Under the pieces are notes generated by a model. The model did not search any database. It was given only the letters and a program-made list of their open reading frames with translations, and was not told where the DNA came from. Position numbers and translations under genes: made by a program. From Pseudomonadota bacterium (GTDB taxonomy: Bacteria > Pseudomonadota > Gammaproteobacteria > Steroidobacterales > Steroidobacteraceae), in contig JAFAEQ010000062.1 of NCBI GenBank assembly GCA_023423935.1, positions 1 to 43,895 on the forward strand: a stretch of DNA of 43,895 nt, read 5' to 3'. Below are positions 17,033-25,084 of this stretch, piece after piece (position 1 is the first letter of the stretch; each line of letters opens with the position of its first letter).

Positions 17033-20000
17033 GCTTCAACCCGCTTGTTGTTGTCCGCATCCATCACGACGACATACGCGACCACTTCGAAGTCATTGCT
17101 GCCGGCAAACTCACCCTTCAGCGCATGTGTACCACCGGGCGTGAACAGGCTCGCAACTGCGCGTTCCTCATTCTTGCCAACGATCGAGGCCACGGCAGCT
17201 CCCAATAGTCGCTGTCCGATTCGCATGTCCTCTCCGTCCTTGGTCTGTCGGTCCCAGCGCCCGCAGGCAGCAACGTCAGGCATGTCGCGCCCAAGACATA
17301 GCCGCTTGATTCGATCGAGGATCTGCTTCGCCTGCAGATGAGGCAGAAGAACTGCTGCGTCCTCTCGCACGTGGACGAGGTAATAAGGCGCAAGCGGGTA
17401 TCCATCGCCCGCCGCGCGCGCAGCCGCATGGCCTTCGGCGCGGAGACAGAAAATGATTCCAGGCTCGATGTCGTCATCCGCGGTCGTTGTGATCGCATGT
17501 GTTCCCAGCGCGAGATTCTCCAGAACTCCTGGATGCGCTTTCAGATACTGGGCAACATCGATCCGGAAGTCTGTCAGCGTGAGATCAGCGATGGATACTC
17601 CAGTCGAGAGATCCTCGAGATCTATGACCGCGTCTTGCAGCTTGAGCAACTGCTTGCGGCGGTACTCCAGGTCGTTCATCTGGTTTCCGGTTTGCTCTTC
17701 GATCAGGTTTTCCTCACCCGTCGCAGAGATATCGAGCAGCACCATTCGACCGCTCACGCGCTGTTCGAGATTGATGTACTCCTCGAGCTCCATGTTCGGC
17801 CAGAAGTTCACGAGCTGGATTCGTTCATTCGGGGATCCAATTCGGTCGATACGTCCGAAGCGCTGAATGATGCGAACCGGATTCCAATGGATGTCGTAGT
17901 TGATGAGCCAGTCGCAATCCTGAAGGTTCTGGCCTTCAGAGATGCAATCTGTTGCGATGAGGAGATCCAGTTCGCCGTCAGCTTCGAGCTCCGGCGGTCG
18001 TTCCTTGGAGCGCGGTGAGAAGGCTGTGAGGATCGAACCTAGGTCCTTCCGCAAACCCGGTAACGTTGTTTGATTTCGACCTGCACCCGTGACCAAGGCA
18101 CTTTCGATACCGAGACTGTCCTTGGCCCATCCAGAAAGTTGGTCGTACAAGTACCGAGCCGTGTCTGCAAATGCAGTGAAGACGATGACCTTTCGGTTGC
18201 CCGCGTTGATCGGATTGACGCACTTGTCATTGATGACCGTCTTTAGGGCTGCAAGCTTCGCGTCGCGTTGGGCGCTGACCAGCTGCGCCGCCGCATGTAG
18301 CGTGGCGAGTCGATTGCGATCCTCGATCAGGTCCTGACGCCAACGAACGAGATCGACGTCTTTCAGCAGAACCTTGACCTTGCGTCCCACGAGCAGGCTC
18401 TCGAATACAGGGTCATCGATGTCGATGTCTTCGATATCGATCTCTTCGAGCTCGTCCATTTGCGATTCAATGCGAGCCAGCGTGGCTTCGACATCGCGCA
18501 GTTGGCGCTCCACTGTGAGCGCGAACGACGGGACCGCACTCTCCATGCGCTTCAGCACGTTCACCCGCAGCAAGTGGATCAGGCTTTCTTCTCGATCGAC
18601 TTGTCGAAAGTAGCCTTCGCCGCCACGAATTTCGGTGCTGTATTTCTTGTCGTACGCCGCTTGCCTGTGCGACAACACGTATCGCAACGGCGCGTAAGCG
18701 GACAGATTGAGCCGACGGATCTCCAGGTTGATATCTCGGATCGCAGGGAAAGCGCCTGCGTGGTCGACATCGGCCTTGATGTTGATCGGCCTCAGCCGCT
18801 CCGGAAATTTTCCCGTTTCACTCGTCCCGTAATACTTCTCGATGTGGCGGCGCGATCTGGCGATCGTTAGCAGATCGAGCAACGTGAAGTAATCGAAGCC
18901 AAGCATCTCAATGAGACGCGACGGCGTGCGCTCAGAATCTTCCAAATCCAGCCATCGGTTAAACTGCTTTTGGGCAAGCCGTGTCGTGCTATCGATACTC
19001 GCGATGCCATGGTCCAAGAGCGCCGTGTCATCGGCTTCAGTGGCGAATGCGATCTGATTGCGGAGATCGGCCATTCGGTTGTTGACCGGAGTCGCAGAAA
19101 GCATCAGCACGCGGGTCTTCACTCCCTCCTTGATGATCTTTCGCATCAAGCGGTCGTAGCGTGTCTCGCTACCCTGCCGTGGCGTTTTCTTGTTTCTGAA
19201 GTTGTGCGATTCGTCGATTACGACGAGGTCGTAATTGCCCCAATTCACGTTCGCGAGATCGACGTCGCCAGACAGGCCGCTATCGCGCGACAAATCAGTG
19301 TGATTCAGCACGTCGTAGTTGAACCGATCGCTGGCGAGCACATTGCGTCGGTCGTTCGCCTTGTACAGCGTCCAGTTGTCGCGGAGGCGCTTGGGACAGA
19401 GCACGAGCACGCGATCGTTTCGTAGCTCGTGATACTTGATGATCGCGAGCGCCTCGAAGGTTTTACCAAGACCTACGCTGTCGGCAATGATGCAACCGCC
19501 GAAGCGGTTGAGTTTGTCGATTGCACCGATCACCCCGTCGCGCTGGAACTTATAGAGCTTCTTCCACACGACGGTGTTGCGAATGCCGGTGGCGGATTTA
19601 ACGATGCGATCCTCATCAAGCTCGTCGCCGCGATCGCGGAACAGGTGATAGAGGATGAGCGCGTAAACGAGAAAGGGATCCTTGTGGGAGGCCAAGGCGT
19701 CGAGAGTTTCCAGAACTCCATCTTTCGTCTCAGTCGAGGGCAGGATCGCGGCCCACTGAGCATCAAACCATTGGCTGAGGAGTGCTGCTTCGTCGGGGGT
19801 CCCGGACGCCTGAATAAGGTTAAGCGGGTTGCCTGGCGCCAGACCCAACCCGTCTGTACTGAAGGAAAGGGAGCCGAGAACGGCTTGTTCAGGCGTGCCA
19901 CCTGGGTCGCGCAGCACGAAAGTGCCTTGAGGTACTGTTCCCCGGGCGCGTCGTATCTCGGCCTTCTGTCGAATAACGGTCGCGAGCTGCCCCGAAAGCC

Positions 20001-20241
20001 ATCGAGTCTGAAGACGGTTTCGGGCGGCGCGATCTGCCTCGCCTCCGATGATTGAGAGGTCTGACTCTGCGGGAGGCAGCACGAGCCGCAACTGTTCCAG
20101 CCGGGACAGCTCCTTCCGTAGCTCCTCGAAGGCGAACACCGACAAGGACGAGCTCACGACGTCGAGCCGGCTGCCGGTGGACAAGCGCGGGCGTACCAGG
20201 TCGATGACCCGATCGGATCCCGCGTTCTGAACGATCTTCAC
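17029..20241 (-). CDS. SNF2-family helicase with PLD-like N-terminal region
   Basis: A protein of about 1,070 residues. The opening VKIVQNAGSDRVIDLVRP and VVSSSLSVFAFEEL resemble the N-terminal PLD-like fold of DISARM-type and related helicases, but I see no HKD pair. The SF2 motor is clear: CIIADSVGLGKTFEAL near 255, VVIDESHNF near 343, MLSATPVNNR near 379, then TDCISEGQNLQDCDWLINYD and QRFGRIDRIGS near 780. A long insert between the lobes contains an acidic run (DELEEIDIEDIDIDD). GTG 20241 is chosen because the 90 codons upstream, back to 20511, are unlike protein and rich in Arg. It is the first gene of the ten-gene block, overlapping DUF262 by ATGA. Probably a DNA translocase. Confidence 0.85.
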   Translation of the reverse strand: MKIVQNAGSDRVIDLVRPRLSTGSRLDVVSSSLSVFAFEELRKELSRLEQLRLVLPPAESDLSIIGGEADRAARNRLQTRWLSGQLATVIRQKAEIRRARGTVPQGTFVLRDPGGTPEQAVLGSLSFSTDGLGLAPGNPLNLIQASGTPDEAALLSQWFDAQWAAILPSTETKDGVLETLDALASHKDPFLVYALILYHLFRDRGDELDEDRIVKSATGIRNTVVWKKLYKFQRDGVIGAIDKLNRFGGCIIADSVGLGKTFEALAIIKYHELRNDRVLVLCPKRLRDNWTLYKANDRRNVLASDRFNYDVLNHTDLSRDSGLSGDVDLANVNWGNYDLVVIDESHNFRNKKTPRQGSETRYDRLMRKIIKEGVKTRVLMLSATPVNNRMADLRNQIAFATEADDTALLDHGIASIDSTTRLAQKQFNRWLDLEDSERTPSRLIEMLGFDYFTLLDLLTIARSRRHIEKYYGTSETGKFPERLRPINIKADVDHAGAFPAIRDINLEIRRLNLSAYAPLRYVLSHRQAAYDKKYSTEIRGGEGYFRQVDREESLIHLLRVNVLKRMESAVPSFALTVERQLRDVEATLARIESQMDELEEIDIEDIDIDDPVFESLLVGRKVKVLLKDVDLVRWRQDLIEDRNRLATLHAAAQLVSAQRDAKLAALKTVINDKCVNPINAGNRKVIVFTAFADTARYLYDQLSGWAKDSLGIESALVTGAGRNQTTLPGLRKDLGSILTAFSPRSKERPPELEADGELDLLIATDCISEGQNLQDCDWLINYDIHWNPVRIIQRFGRIDRIGSPNERIQLVNFWPNMELEEYINLEQRVSGRMVLLDISATGEENLIEEQTGNQMNDLEYRRKQLLKLQDAVIDLEDLSTGVSIADLTLTDFRIDVAQYLKAHPGVLENLALGTHAITTTADDDIEPGIIFCLRAEGHAAARAAGDGYPLAPYYLVHVREDAAVLLPHLQAKQILDRIKRLCLGRDMPDVAACGRWDRQTKDGEDMRIGQRLLGAAVASIVGKNEERAVASLFTPGGTHALKGEFAGSNDFEVVAYVVVMDADNNKRVEA

Positions 20242-20603
20242 CCTTGGCGCCTCGCTATCCGTACAACCATGGCCGCGGCAGTCTGAGCCGTCGCGCAGTT
20301 GCGCAGACGCGCCGCGACTGGCGATTGGCAGTTTCGGCGCTAAGAACCCGCCCGGAGCACCAGCAACTGCGGCCGCTCTTACGGGACGGCTTTGGTTTGA
20401 TTGTCCCCGCCGGCGGGCGGAAATTGCGCGCCTATGTCTCTGATTTCGTTGATGCGGGTCGCAGGATAGTGCAGGAATCCTCCGAAGTCGAACAGCACTG
20501 CCCAAGATCATGGGAAACCATCACCTGGGCGTGAGGGGAAAGCTGAAAACTCTGATTTAGACGTACCCGCCGCGGCGACGGGTACGTGTGGCGATGCCTT
20601 CGG
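20242..20603 (-). promoter_or_regulatory. non-coding gap upstream of the defence block, with strong inverted repeat
   Basis: No supported gene lies here. A perfect 9-bp inverted repeat, ACGTACCCG...CGGGTACGT (20561-20569 and 20579-20587), sits 17 bp past the rmuC stop and could terminate rmuC, although no T-run follows, or act as an operator. The promoter of the helicase-first block should be between this repeat and 20241. A loose TTCGAC-18 bp-TATCCT pair is visible on the minus strand near 20470-20500 but is weak. Confidence 0.4.
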
Positions 20604-22397
20604 TTATTGAGCGGCTGCGGCGAGGCCGATAGGCGTCGGGGACGCCAAGACGGTCATTTGGTCTTCGATGAACTCGTCCCCCTCGGGCTCCGCATCCATG
20701 GCAGTTTCCACGAGCGTGAGAGGCAATGCCTTGGTTGGTTTCACGCCGAGCTTCTTCAGCATCTCCGCCTGCCGAATGACGTTGCCCTTGTTCTTGCTGA
20801 GCTTGTCGCGCGCGTCGTTGAAGCTGTCTTGTGCCTGCCTCAGCCGGTCACCCACCTTCTCGAGGTCTGCCACGAACGCCTGCAGACGGTCATACAGCTC
20901 AGCGCCCCGCTTCGCGATCTCTTGCGCGTTCCGGCTCTGTGCTTCCTGTCGCCAGAGATGAGCGACCGTGCGCACGACGAACATGAGTGTCGACGGGCTA
21001 ACCAGCAGGACGTTGCGGTTCCAGGCCTCCATGAACAAATCTCGATCGTGCGTGACGGCGAGCATGAAGGCCGGTTCGATCGGAATGAACATCAGCACGA
21101 AATCGAGCGACTTCAGCTGATACAGCGACTGATAATTCTTCTCCGAGAGCCCTTTGATGTGAGCACGCACCGATACGATGTGTCGCGCGATTGCCGCGTC
21201 ACGATCTTCGTCGCATTCCGCAGATACTGATTCTTCATACGCGACCAGCGAGATCTTCGAGTCGACGACCAAGTTGCGATTCTCGGGAAGCCGAATCACA
21301 ACGTCCGGTTGTGCGCGAGAACCATCTTCGCGCGTGTGACTTACCTGGACCTCATACTCTTCGTCCTTGCGAAGCCCAGAGGATTCCAGGACTCGTTCGA
21401 GCACGAGTTCGCCGTAGTTTCCTTGCGCCTTGTTTGAGCCCTTGAGCGCCTGCGTGAGATTCTTCGCATCGGCGCTGATCGACTGGTTCAACGCCATCAG
21501 CTGACGCACTTGCTCACCGAGCGCCGTGCGATCCTTCGCCTCGTTGACATACACATCCTCTACCTTCGACTGAAACTCAGTGAGTTTCGACTTGAGAGGA
21601 TCGAGGAGCTGGCCTAGGTTCGTCTGGTTCTGCTCGACGAACCGCTTGCTCTTCTCCTCGAGAATATCATTGGCGAGCGATTTGAACTGATCGGAAAGCG
21701 TTTGCTTCGCTTCACTGAGCAGCTCCAACTTCTCGACCGCTTGTTTGCGCTCGGCATCCAGTCTGGTCGCAAGATCAGCCTTCTCGATTGCCAGCTGAGC
21801 ACCAGCGTTCTGGGCCCGCCTCAACTCAGTCTGGGCAGCTTCGAGGTTTGCACGCAGCGACGCCGACATTTCACGTTCTGAGCGAAGTTCAGTCTCGAGG
21901 CGACCAAGAGACTCTTTCAATGCTGCTAGTTCATCATTCAACGCAGCCGCCCGCGACTCCGACGTCATAAGGCTTTGTTCAAGTCCCGGAAGCCGCGCCG
22001 CTTCGGATGCCAATGCCGCTTGTCGCTCCTTTGAAGCCGTCAGCTCGGATGACAACAAGGTCAGCCGTTGTTCGCCTTGGACGAGTTCCGCTTTCGCTTC
22101 CGTGAGCTGCTGTTCGGTGGACCGCAACAACTGCCGACATTGAGCTTGATCTTCTGTTAGACGGAGAAATTCAACTTGATGCAGCTGCTCTGCCTCAGCG
22201 AGCTTCCCAAGTTGCGTCTCCAGCGACGGGATCCGCAGCGCGCGCTCGCGCACGGATGCGAGTTCCACTGCGCCTTCTGATCGCGCTCGTTCCACCTGGA
22301 AAGCAATGCGTGAGCGCAGCCAGAACCAGGCAGCGAACCCTCCGAGAAGGAAGCCAGCAGCGAGCGAGACTGCGATCGAAAGACTGATTGTGGCCAA
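20604..22397 (-). CDS. rmuC: RmuC-family DNA recombination protein
   Basis: A 597-residue RmuC homologue. It has an N-terminal membrane helix (SLSIAVSLAAGFLLGGFAAW), a coiled coil of about 200 residues with repeated A/L/E/R heptads, and then the RmuC core with VNEAKDRTALGEQV, VLESSGLRKDEEYEVQ, PDVVIRLPENRNLVVDSKISL (a PD-(D/E)xK-like signature) and FVLMFIPIEPAFMLAV. RmuC limits inversions and rearrangements at short inverted repeats. TTG 22397 is the likely start: a perfect AGGAGG (complement of 22405-22410) lies seven bases upstream, whereas the in-frame ATG at 22454 has none. It lies between the defence block and the att-like tRNA remnant, so it appears to travel with the island. Confidence 0.88.
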   Translation of the reverse strand: MATISLSIAVSLAAGFLLGGFAAWFWLRSRIAFQVERARSEGAVELASVRERALRIPSLETQLGKLAEAEQLHQVEFLRLTEDQAQCRQLLRSTEQQLTEAKAELVQGEQRLTLLSSELTASKERQAALASEAARLPGLEQSLMTSESRAAALNDELAALKESLGRLETELRSEREMSASLRANLEAAQTELRRAQNAGAQLAIEKADLATRLDAERKQAVEKLELLSEAKQTLSDQFKSLANDILEEKSKRFVEQNQTNLGQLLDPLKSKLTEFQSKVEDVYVNEAKDRTALGEQVRQLMALNQSISADAKNLTQALKGSNKAQGNYGELVLERVLESSGLRKDEEYEVQVSHTREDGSRAQPDVVIRLPENRNLVVDSKISLVAYEESVSAECDEDRDAAIARHIVSVRAHIKGLSEKNYQSLYQLKSLDFVLMFIPIEPAFMLAVTHDRDLFMEAWNRNVLLVSPSTLMFVVRTVAHLWRQEAQSRNAQEIAKRGAELYDRLQAFVADLEKVGDRLRQAQDSFNDARDKLSKNKGNVIRQAEMLKKLGVKPTKALPLTLVETAMDAEPEGDEFIEDQMTVLASPTPIGLAAAAQ

Positions 22398-22404
22398 GGT
22401 GAAT

Positions 22405-22410
22405 CCTCCT
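22405..22410 (-). promoter_or_regulatory. ribosome-binding site deciding the rmuC TTG start
   Basis: AGGAGG on the minus strand with a 7-base spacer to TTG 22397. This is a near-ideal Shine-Dalgarno site and supports the shorter protein. Confidence 0.75.
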
Positions 22411-22611
22411 AAGCGAAAGCACTTCGGAGCCAACCTATCCTGAGCCAGTCTCAAAACATGACACCGGATCGCTGAGACGGACGAATCTGTGCCAAATCTG
22501 TGACAAATCGACCTCGTCTTAGATAGGTTTAGGCGCCCTCACCTGGGAAGTCGATTGTGATAACGTACTGACGGATCTTAAGTTTTAGTCGCGTGTAGTC
22601 GACAGCGGGGC

Positions 22612-22659
<48 letters not shown>

Positions 22660-22739
22660 TTGATCCCACTCAGTTTATTTCGTCACCGGTACTCGACTTT
22701 CGATATCAGGGGCGCCGGGGTACTGCCGTAATGAAGCGC

Positions 22740-23120
22740 TTAGCCAGTTCGGCTTCGAGCGGCTGTAGAAGCCTTGATCAGCGACTCAGCAGGTATTCCC
22801 AACTTGCTGTGAAGGCGTTGGATCATCGGTAGTGTGAGCGAGCGCCGGTAGGCCAAAATTTCGTAGACGCGATTCGGCCGCCCGATCACGTCCTCCAGAT
22901 CCTTTACCGTCAATCCACGCTGATCCATCTCGAACTTAATCGCTTCGACCGGATCTGGCAGATCCAGCGCGTAGTGCTTGCGCTCGTACGCCTCGACCAG
23001 TGTTACCAGAATATCCAGCTTCTCACCCTCTGGCGTATTCGCCTTGGCGCCCATCAGCTTCTCGATCTCCTTCAACGAAGCACGATAGTCCGCCCGTGTC
23101 CTGATCGGTTTGATGTCCAT
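22740..23120 (-). CDS. higA: HigA-type antitoxin (HTH)
   Basis: A 126-residue antitoxin. MDIKPIRTRADYRASLKEIEKLM is the typical HigA N-terminus; the C-terminal HTH runs from DPVEAIKFEMDQRGLTVKDLEDVIG through RVYEILAYRRSLTLPMIQRL. HigA neutralises HigB and represses the operon by binding palindromes upstream of higB. ATG 23120 fits the family. A TTG at 23165 would overlap the higB stop and add 15 residues with no family match. It lies downstream of higB, the usual reversed higBA order. Confidence 0.88.
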   Translation of the reverse strand: MDIKPIRTRADYRASLKEIEKLMGAKANTPEGEKLDILVTLVEAYERKHYALDLPDPVEAIKFEMDQRGLTVKDLEDVIGRPNRVYEILAYRRSLTLPMIQRLHSKLGIPAESLIKASTAARSRTG

Positions 23121-23161
23121 TCTTGAGTCCTGCCCCTGATGCTCGAGGCGCAGCCGGCAAA

Positions 23162-23464
23162 TCAAATCCGCTGAACATCCACCGTGTCGTACTCAGCGTG
23201 AGTGCCGATAAATCGAACGTAAACCACTCGATACGGGTAATTGATCCAGACAACTAGTCGATACTTGTTGCCCGCGATGTTGAACACGGCACGCCCGTCC
23301 TTGAGGATGCTTGCCGAGCCGAATGACCGCTTCACGTCCGCTGGCGATGCCCAATCCGCCTTCAGCACGTGCCGGTACCACGAGAGAACGGGCTCCCGGG
23401 CGTCGGCAAATTTCGGGCTGCTCTCCCAGAACGACTTCAATGTCGAAAGCGCGATGACCCGCAT
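23162..23464 (-). CDS. higB: HigB-type mRNA-interferase toxin
   Basis: A 100-residue HigB-family toxin (MRVIALSTLKSFWESSPKFADAREPVLSWY), followed by ADVKRSFGSASILKDGRAVFNIAGNKYRLVVWINY and IGTHAEYDTVDV, all standard for HigB_toxin family members that cleave ribosome-bound mRNA. Full length with ATG at 23464. It precedes higA and is transcribed from the operator region at 23478-23515. The pair lies between two copies of the tRNA-Pro 3' end, which suggests it was carried in as a small separate cassette. Confidence 0.9.
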   Translation of the reverse strand: MRVIALSTLKSFWESSPKFADAREPVLSWYRHVLKADWASPADVKRSFGSASILKDGRAVFNIAGNKYRLVVWINYPYRVVYVRFIGTHAEYDTVDVQRI

Positions 23465-23477
23465 TCAAGCCCCTGCA

Positions 23478-23515
23478 TCCCACAGTGGGACTTATGCTAG
23501 TCCCAGTATGGGACT
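23478..23515 (-). promoter_or_regulatory. higBA operator pair
   Basis: Two perfect palindromes lie just upstream of higB: TCCCAC-A-GTGGGA (23478-23490) and AGTCCCA-GTA-TGGGACT (23499-23515). They share the TCCCA/TGGGA half-sites, and their centres are about two helical turns apart. Between them on the minus strand is TAGCAT, a plausible -10. This fits autorepression by two HigA dimers. The rest of 23516-23824 shows only the tRNA-derived repeat. Confidence 0.75.
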
Positions 23516-23702
23516 AAGACAAGTCGATTCGTTCGGATGCTCCGAGTTTCGCCTGCATTTCGGCGTGACCGAGTGCCGGCCACACCATGAAGCCATCCTG
23601 ATCGGCGGAAGGACCTGGTCGTGCAAGCTGGGTACGTCGCCCGCTCCCGCGCTCGGACTGCTACTTGAGCCGCGCATCCAGCGGAATCACCGGTACACGA
23701 AA

Positions 23703-23722
23703 AATCCTGTCACCCCGACCAC
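23703..23722 (+). repeat. second copy of tRNA-Pro 3' end (att-like)
   Basis: AAATCCTGTCACCCCGACCA is identical to 22640-22659 in the same orientation. The 1,063-bp interval between the copies carries higBA. Identity stops abruptly on both sides, so this copy keeps only half of the T arm and the acceptor strand, as expected of a second integration scar. Confidence 0.75.
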
Positions 23723-23824
23723 CTGTCCCTGCACTCTTGATCAGCCGTGCCGGACTTCCAGAAGGCCCAAGAATGCCTGCGGCCGGGGCTTGCCCCCATT
23801 CCCCTGAGAAGGAGCGCTGAACGG

Positions 23825-24385
23825 CTACCCGCGTCGTCCCGGACGCCAATCGCGATTCAACCGATTCAGATCGAATCCCTTTGGATCGAAAATACCGCCA
23901 GTCCATTGGAGTGTGTCCGCATACTCGGGATTTGTGGGGTCGGCGAGGCACTCGAGGAAATGCTGGTATCCGTGCGGACCGCCGACGTCCTCCGGCGGAC
24001 ACGCATTCTCGCCGGCAGTGCACATGGGCATGCTCAAGTCGTGCTCGCTCCAAGCGGAAGGCACGGTCTCGATCGTGATGCGATGAACCCAGCCATCGCC
24101 CATGTCGTAGTGATACTCGAACTGCCCTGCAATCCCGAGTTCGCGCACGATTGAGGCAAGGGAAGTCCGACGCTCGTCGTCGTAGCTCCCTACTTCACGG
24201 TCCACTTCAATCTCTTGAATCCACCACTGCGGCGCGATGATGTGATCGCCAGCGCGGAATTCGTGTGCGTGCGAGTCTCTCCAGCCCATGACCCACTGCA
24301 AATAGTTGTGGAGCGCCGCAAAGGTCCATCGATTCGAAACGACGATGCGCCGCCAGATCAGCGGCTCGATTTCCGCTCGATTCGT
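23825..24385 (-). pseudogene. pRiA4b ORF-3-like protein, 5'-truncated
   Basis: Recognisable as the plasmid pRiA4b ORF-3 family by EPLIWRRIVVSNRWTFAALHNYLQ, QWVMGWRDSHAHEF, FEYHYDMGDGWVHRI and CPPEDVGGPHGYQHFLE, with a TGGIFDPKGFDLNRLN end. The family N-terminus is readable in frame to about 24385, but no ATG, GTG or TTG occurs upstream of the conserved PLIWRR block before the frame runs into the RES-gene fragment at 24489. The only good internal start is TTG 24301, which would lose part of the conserved N-terminal fold. I infer that recombination cut off its start. Function of the family is unknown. Confidence 0.65.
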
Positions 24386-24483
24386 AACGCAACGGGAGAT
24401 GGTTTCGGCGGTGAATGCATAGTGCGTTCCGGCAACTCCGGCTCTTGCTGGCCAGGCGGGCGAACACGTGCATGCACTTAGGC

Positions 24484-24616
24484 GTGCACTACAGATAGAG
24501 ACGATGCCGGTCCAGGATCACATGCGACGCACCTGATGGCAGACGACCGCGCACGCGTATCAATGAGCTCGTACTCGCGCTTGCGAAGTTCTCGTTGAAC
24601 ACTGCAAGACACAGGC
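24484..24616 (-). repeat. 133-bp direct repeat, copy 1
   Basis: Aligns without gaps to 27664-27796 with about 15 mismatches by eye, same orientation. It covers the 3' end of RES-gene sequence. The two copies are 3,180 bp apart and flank nspC and the carboxynorspermidine synthase gene. The 24626-24940 stretch that follows shows no supported gene. Confidence 0.8.
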
Positions 24617-24625
24617 GCCGAACGC
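24489..24625 (-). pseudogene. fragment of a RES-domain toxin gene (C-terminus)
   Basis: Minus-strand codons read RRLCLAVFNENFASASTSS, then LIRVRGRLPSGASHVILDRH and a stop at 24489. This is nearly identical to the last 45 or so residues of the complete RES gene at 27669-28592. Upstream, the frame reaches a stop and only a short out-of-frame ESLEY (compare EALLY) hints at more. It is therefore a decayed partial duplicate with no start and no antitoxin. Confidence 0.75.
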
Positions 24626-24964
24626 CCGAGGACACGCGGCCGTGTACTCAAGCGATTCGCAGCGCGATCGATGCGCGTCCTGCGGCAATGCTCTCCATCG
24701 AAATCGGTGGCGATGGCGTTCGCATCAATGTCTTTGCGGAACGCTGCCAGCTTGCCATCGGCTATGGCGCGCGGATTCTCATTGAATGAGGCGCGATCTG
24801 CTGTTCGCATTTGTCAGGCCATCCTGCATGTCTCATGGCTACATTTCTCGCCACGTCTGTCTGAAGTGCGCGCATCTCCGCACGAGGCCTCTACGCGTCG
24901 GAACAGTATTTCAGAGCTCGGCGCCGCTCCGGTGTCTCGCTCTGGTAAATCGCTCACCGCGCTG

Positions 24965-25007
24965 TAGAATCCGGACCCCCGCGGCGGCCGGCATGACCGG
25001 CTTTTTT
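24965..25007 (+). promoter_or_regulatory. promoter-like box and hairpin in the nspC leader
   Basis: TAGAAT (24965-24970) could be a -10 box; no good -35 is seen. It is followed by GCCGG-CATGA-CCGGC and a run of six T (24987-25007), which has the form of an intrinsic terminator but stands 78 bp before the nspC start. Either it ends upstream transcription, or it lies in the nspC leader and acts as an attenuator. The choice depends on the true transcription start. Confidence 0.45.
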
Positions 25008-25084
25008 CGCACGGCTGCGCAGCATCCAGCCCGCAGCACCCACACCACCACGCCGGCAGGCACTCGCCTGTCCACACCGCGAAG

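Noticed and set aside
1998..20241. BREX or DISARM system
   Set aside because: No PglZ, BrxC, BrxL, DrmA or DrmB homologue is present, although the helicase and methyltransferase are reminiscent.
20242..20511. 90-residue N-terminal extension of the helicase
   Set aside because: The sequence is Arg/Gly-rich without fold-like pattern, and GTG 20241 starts where family-like sequence begins.
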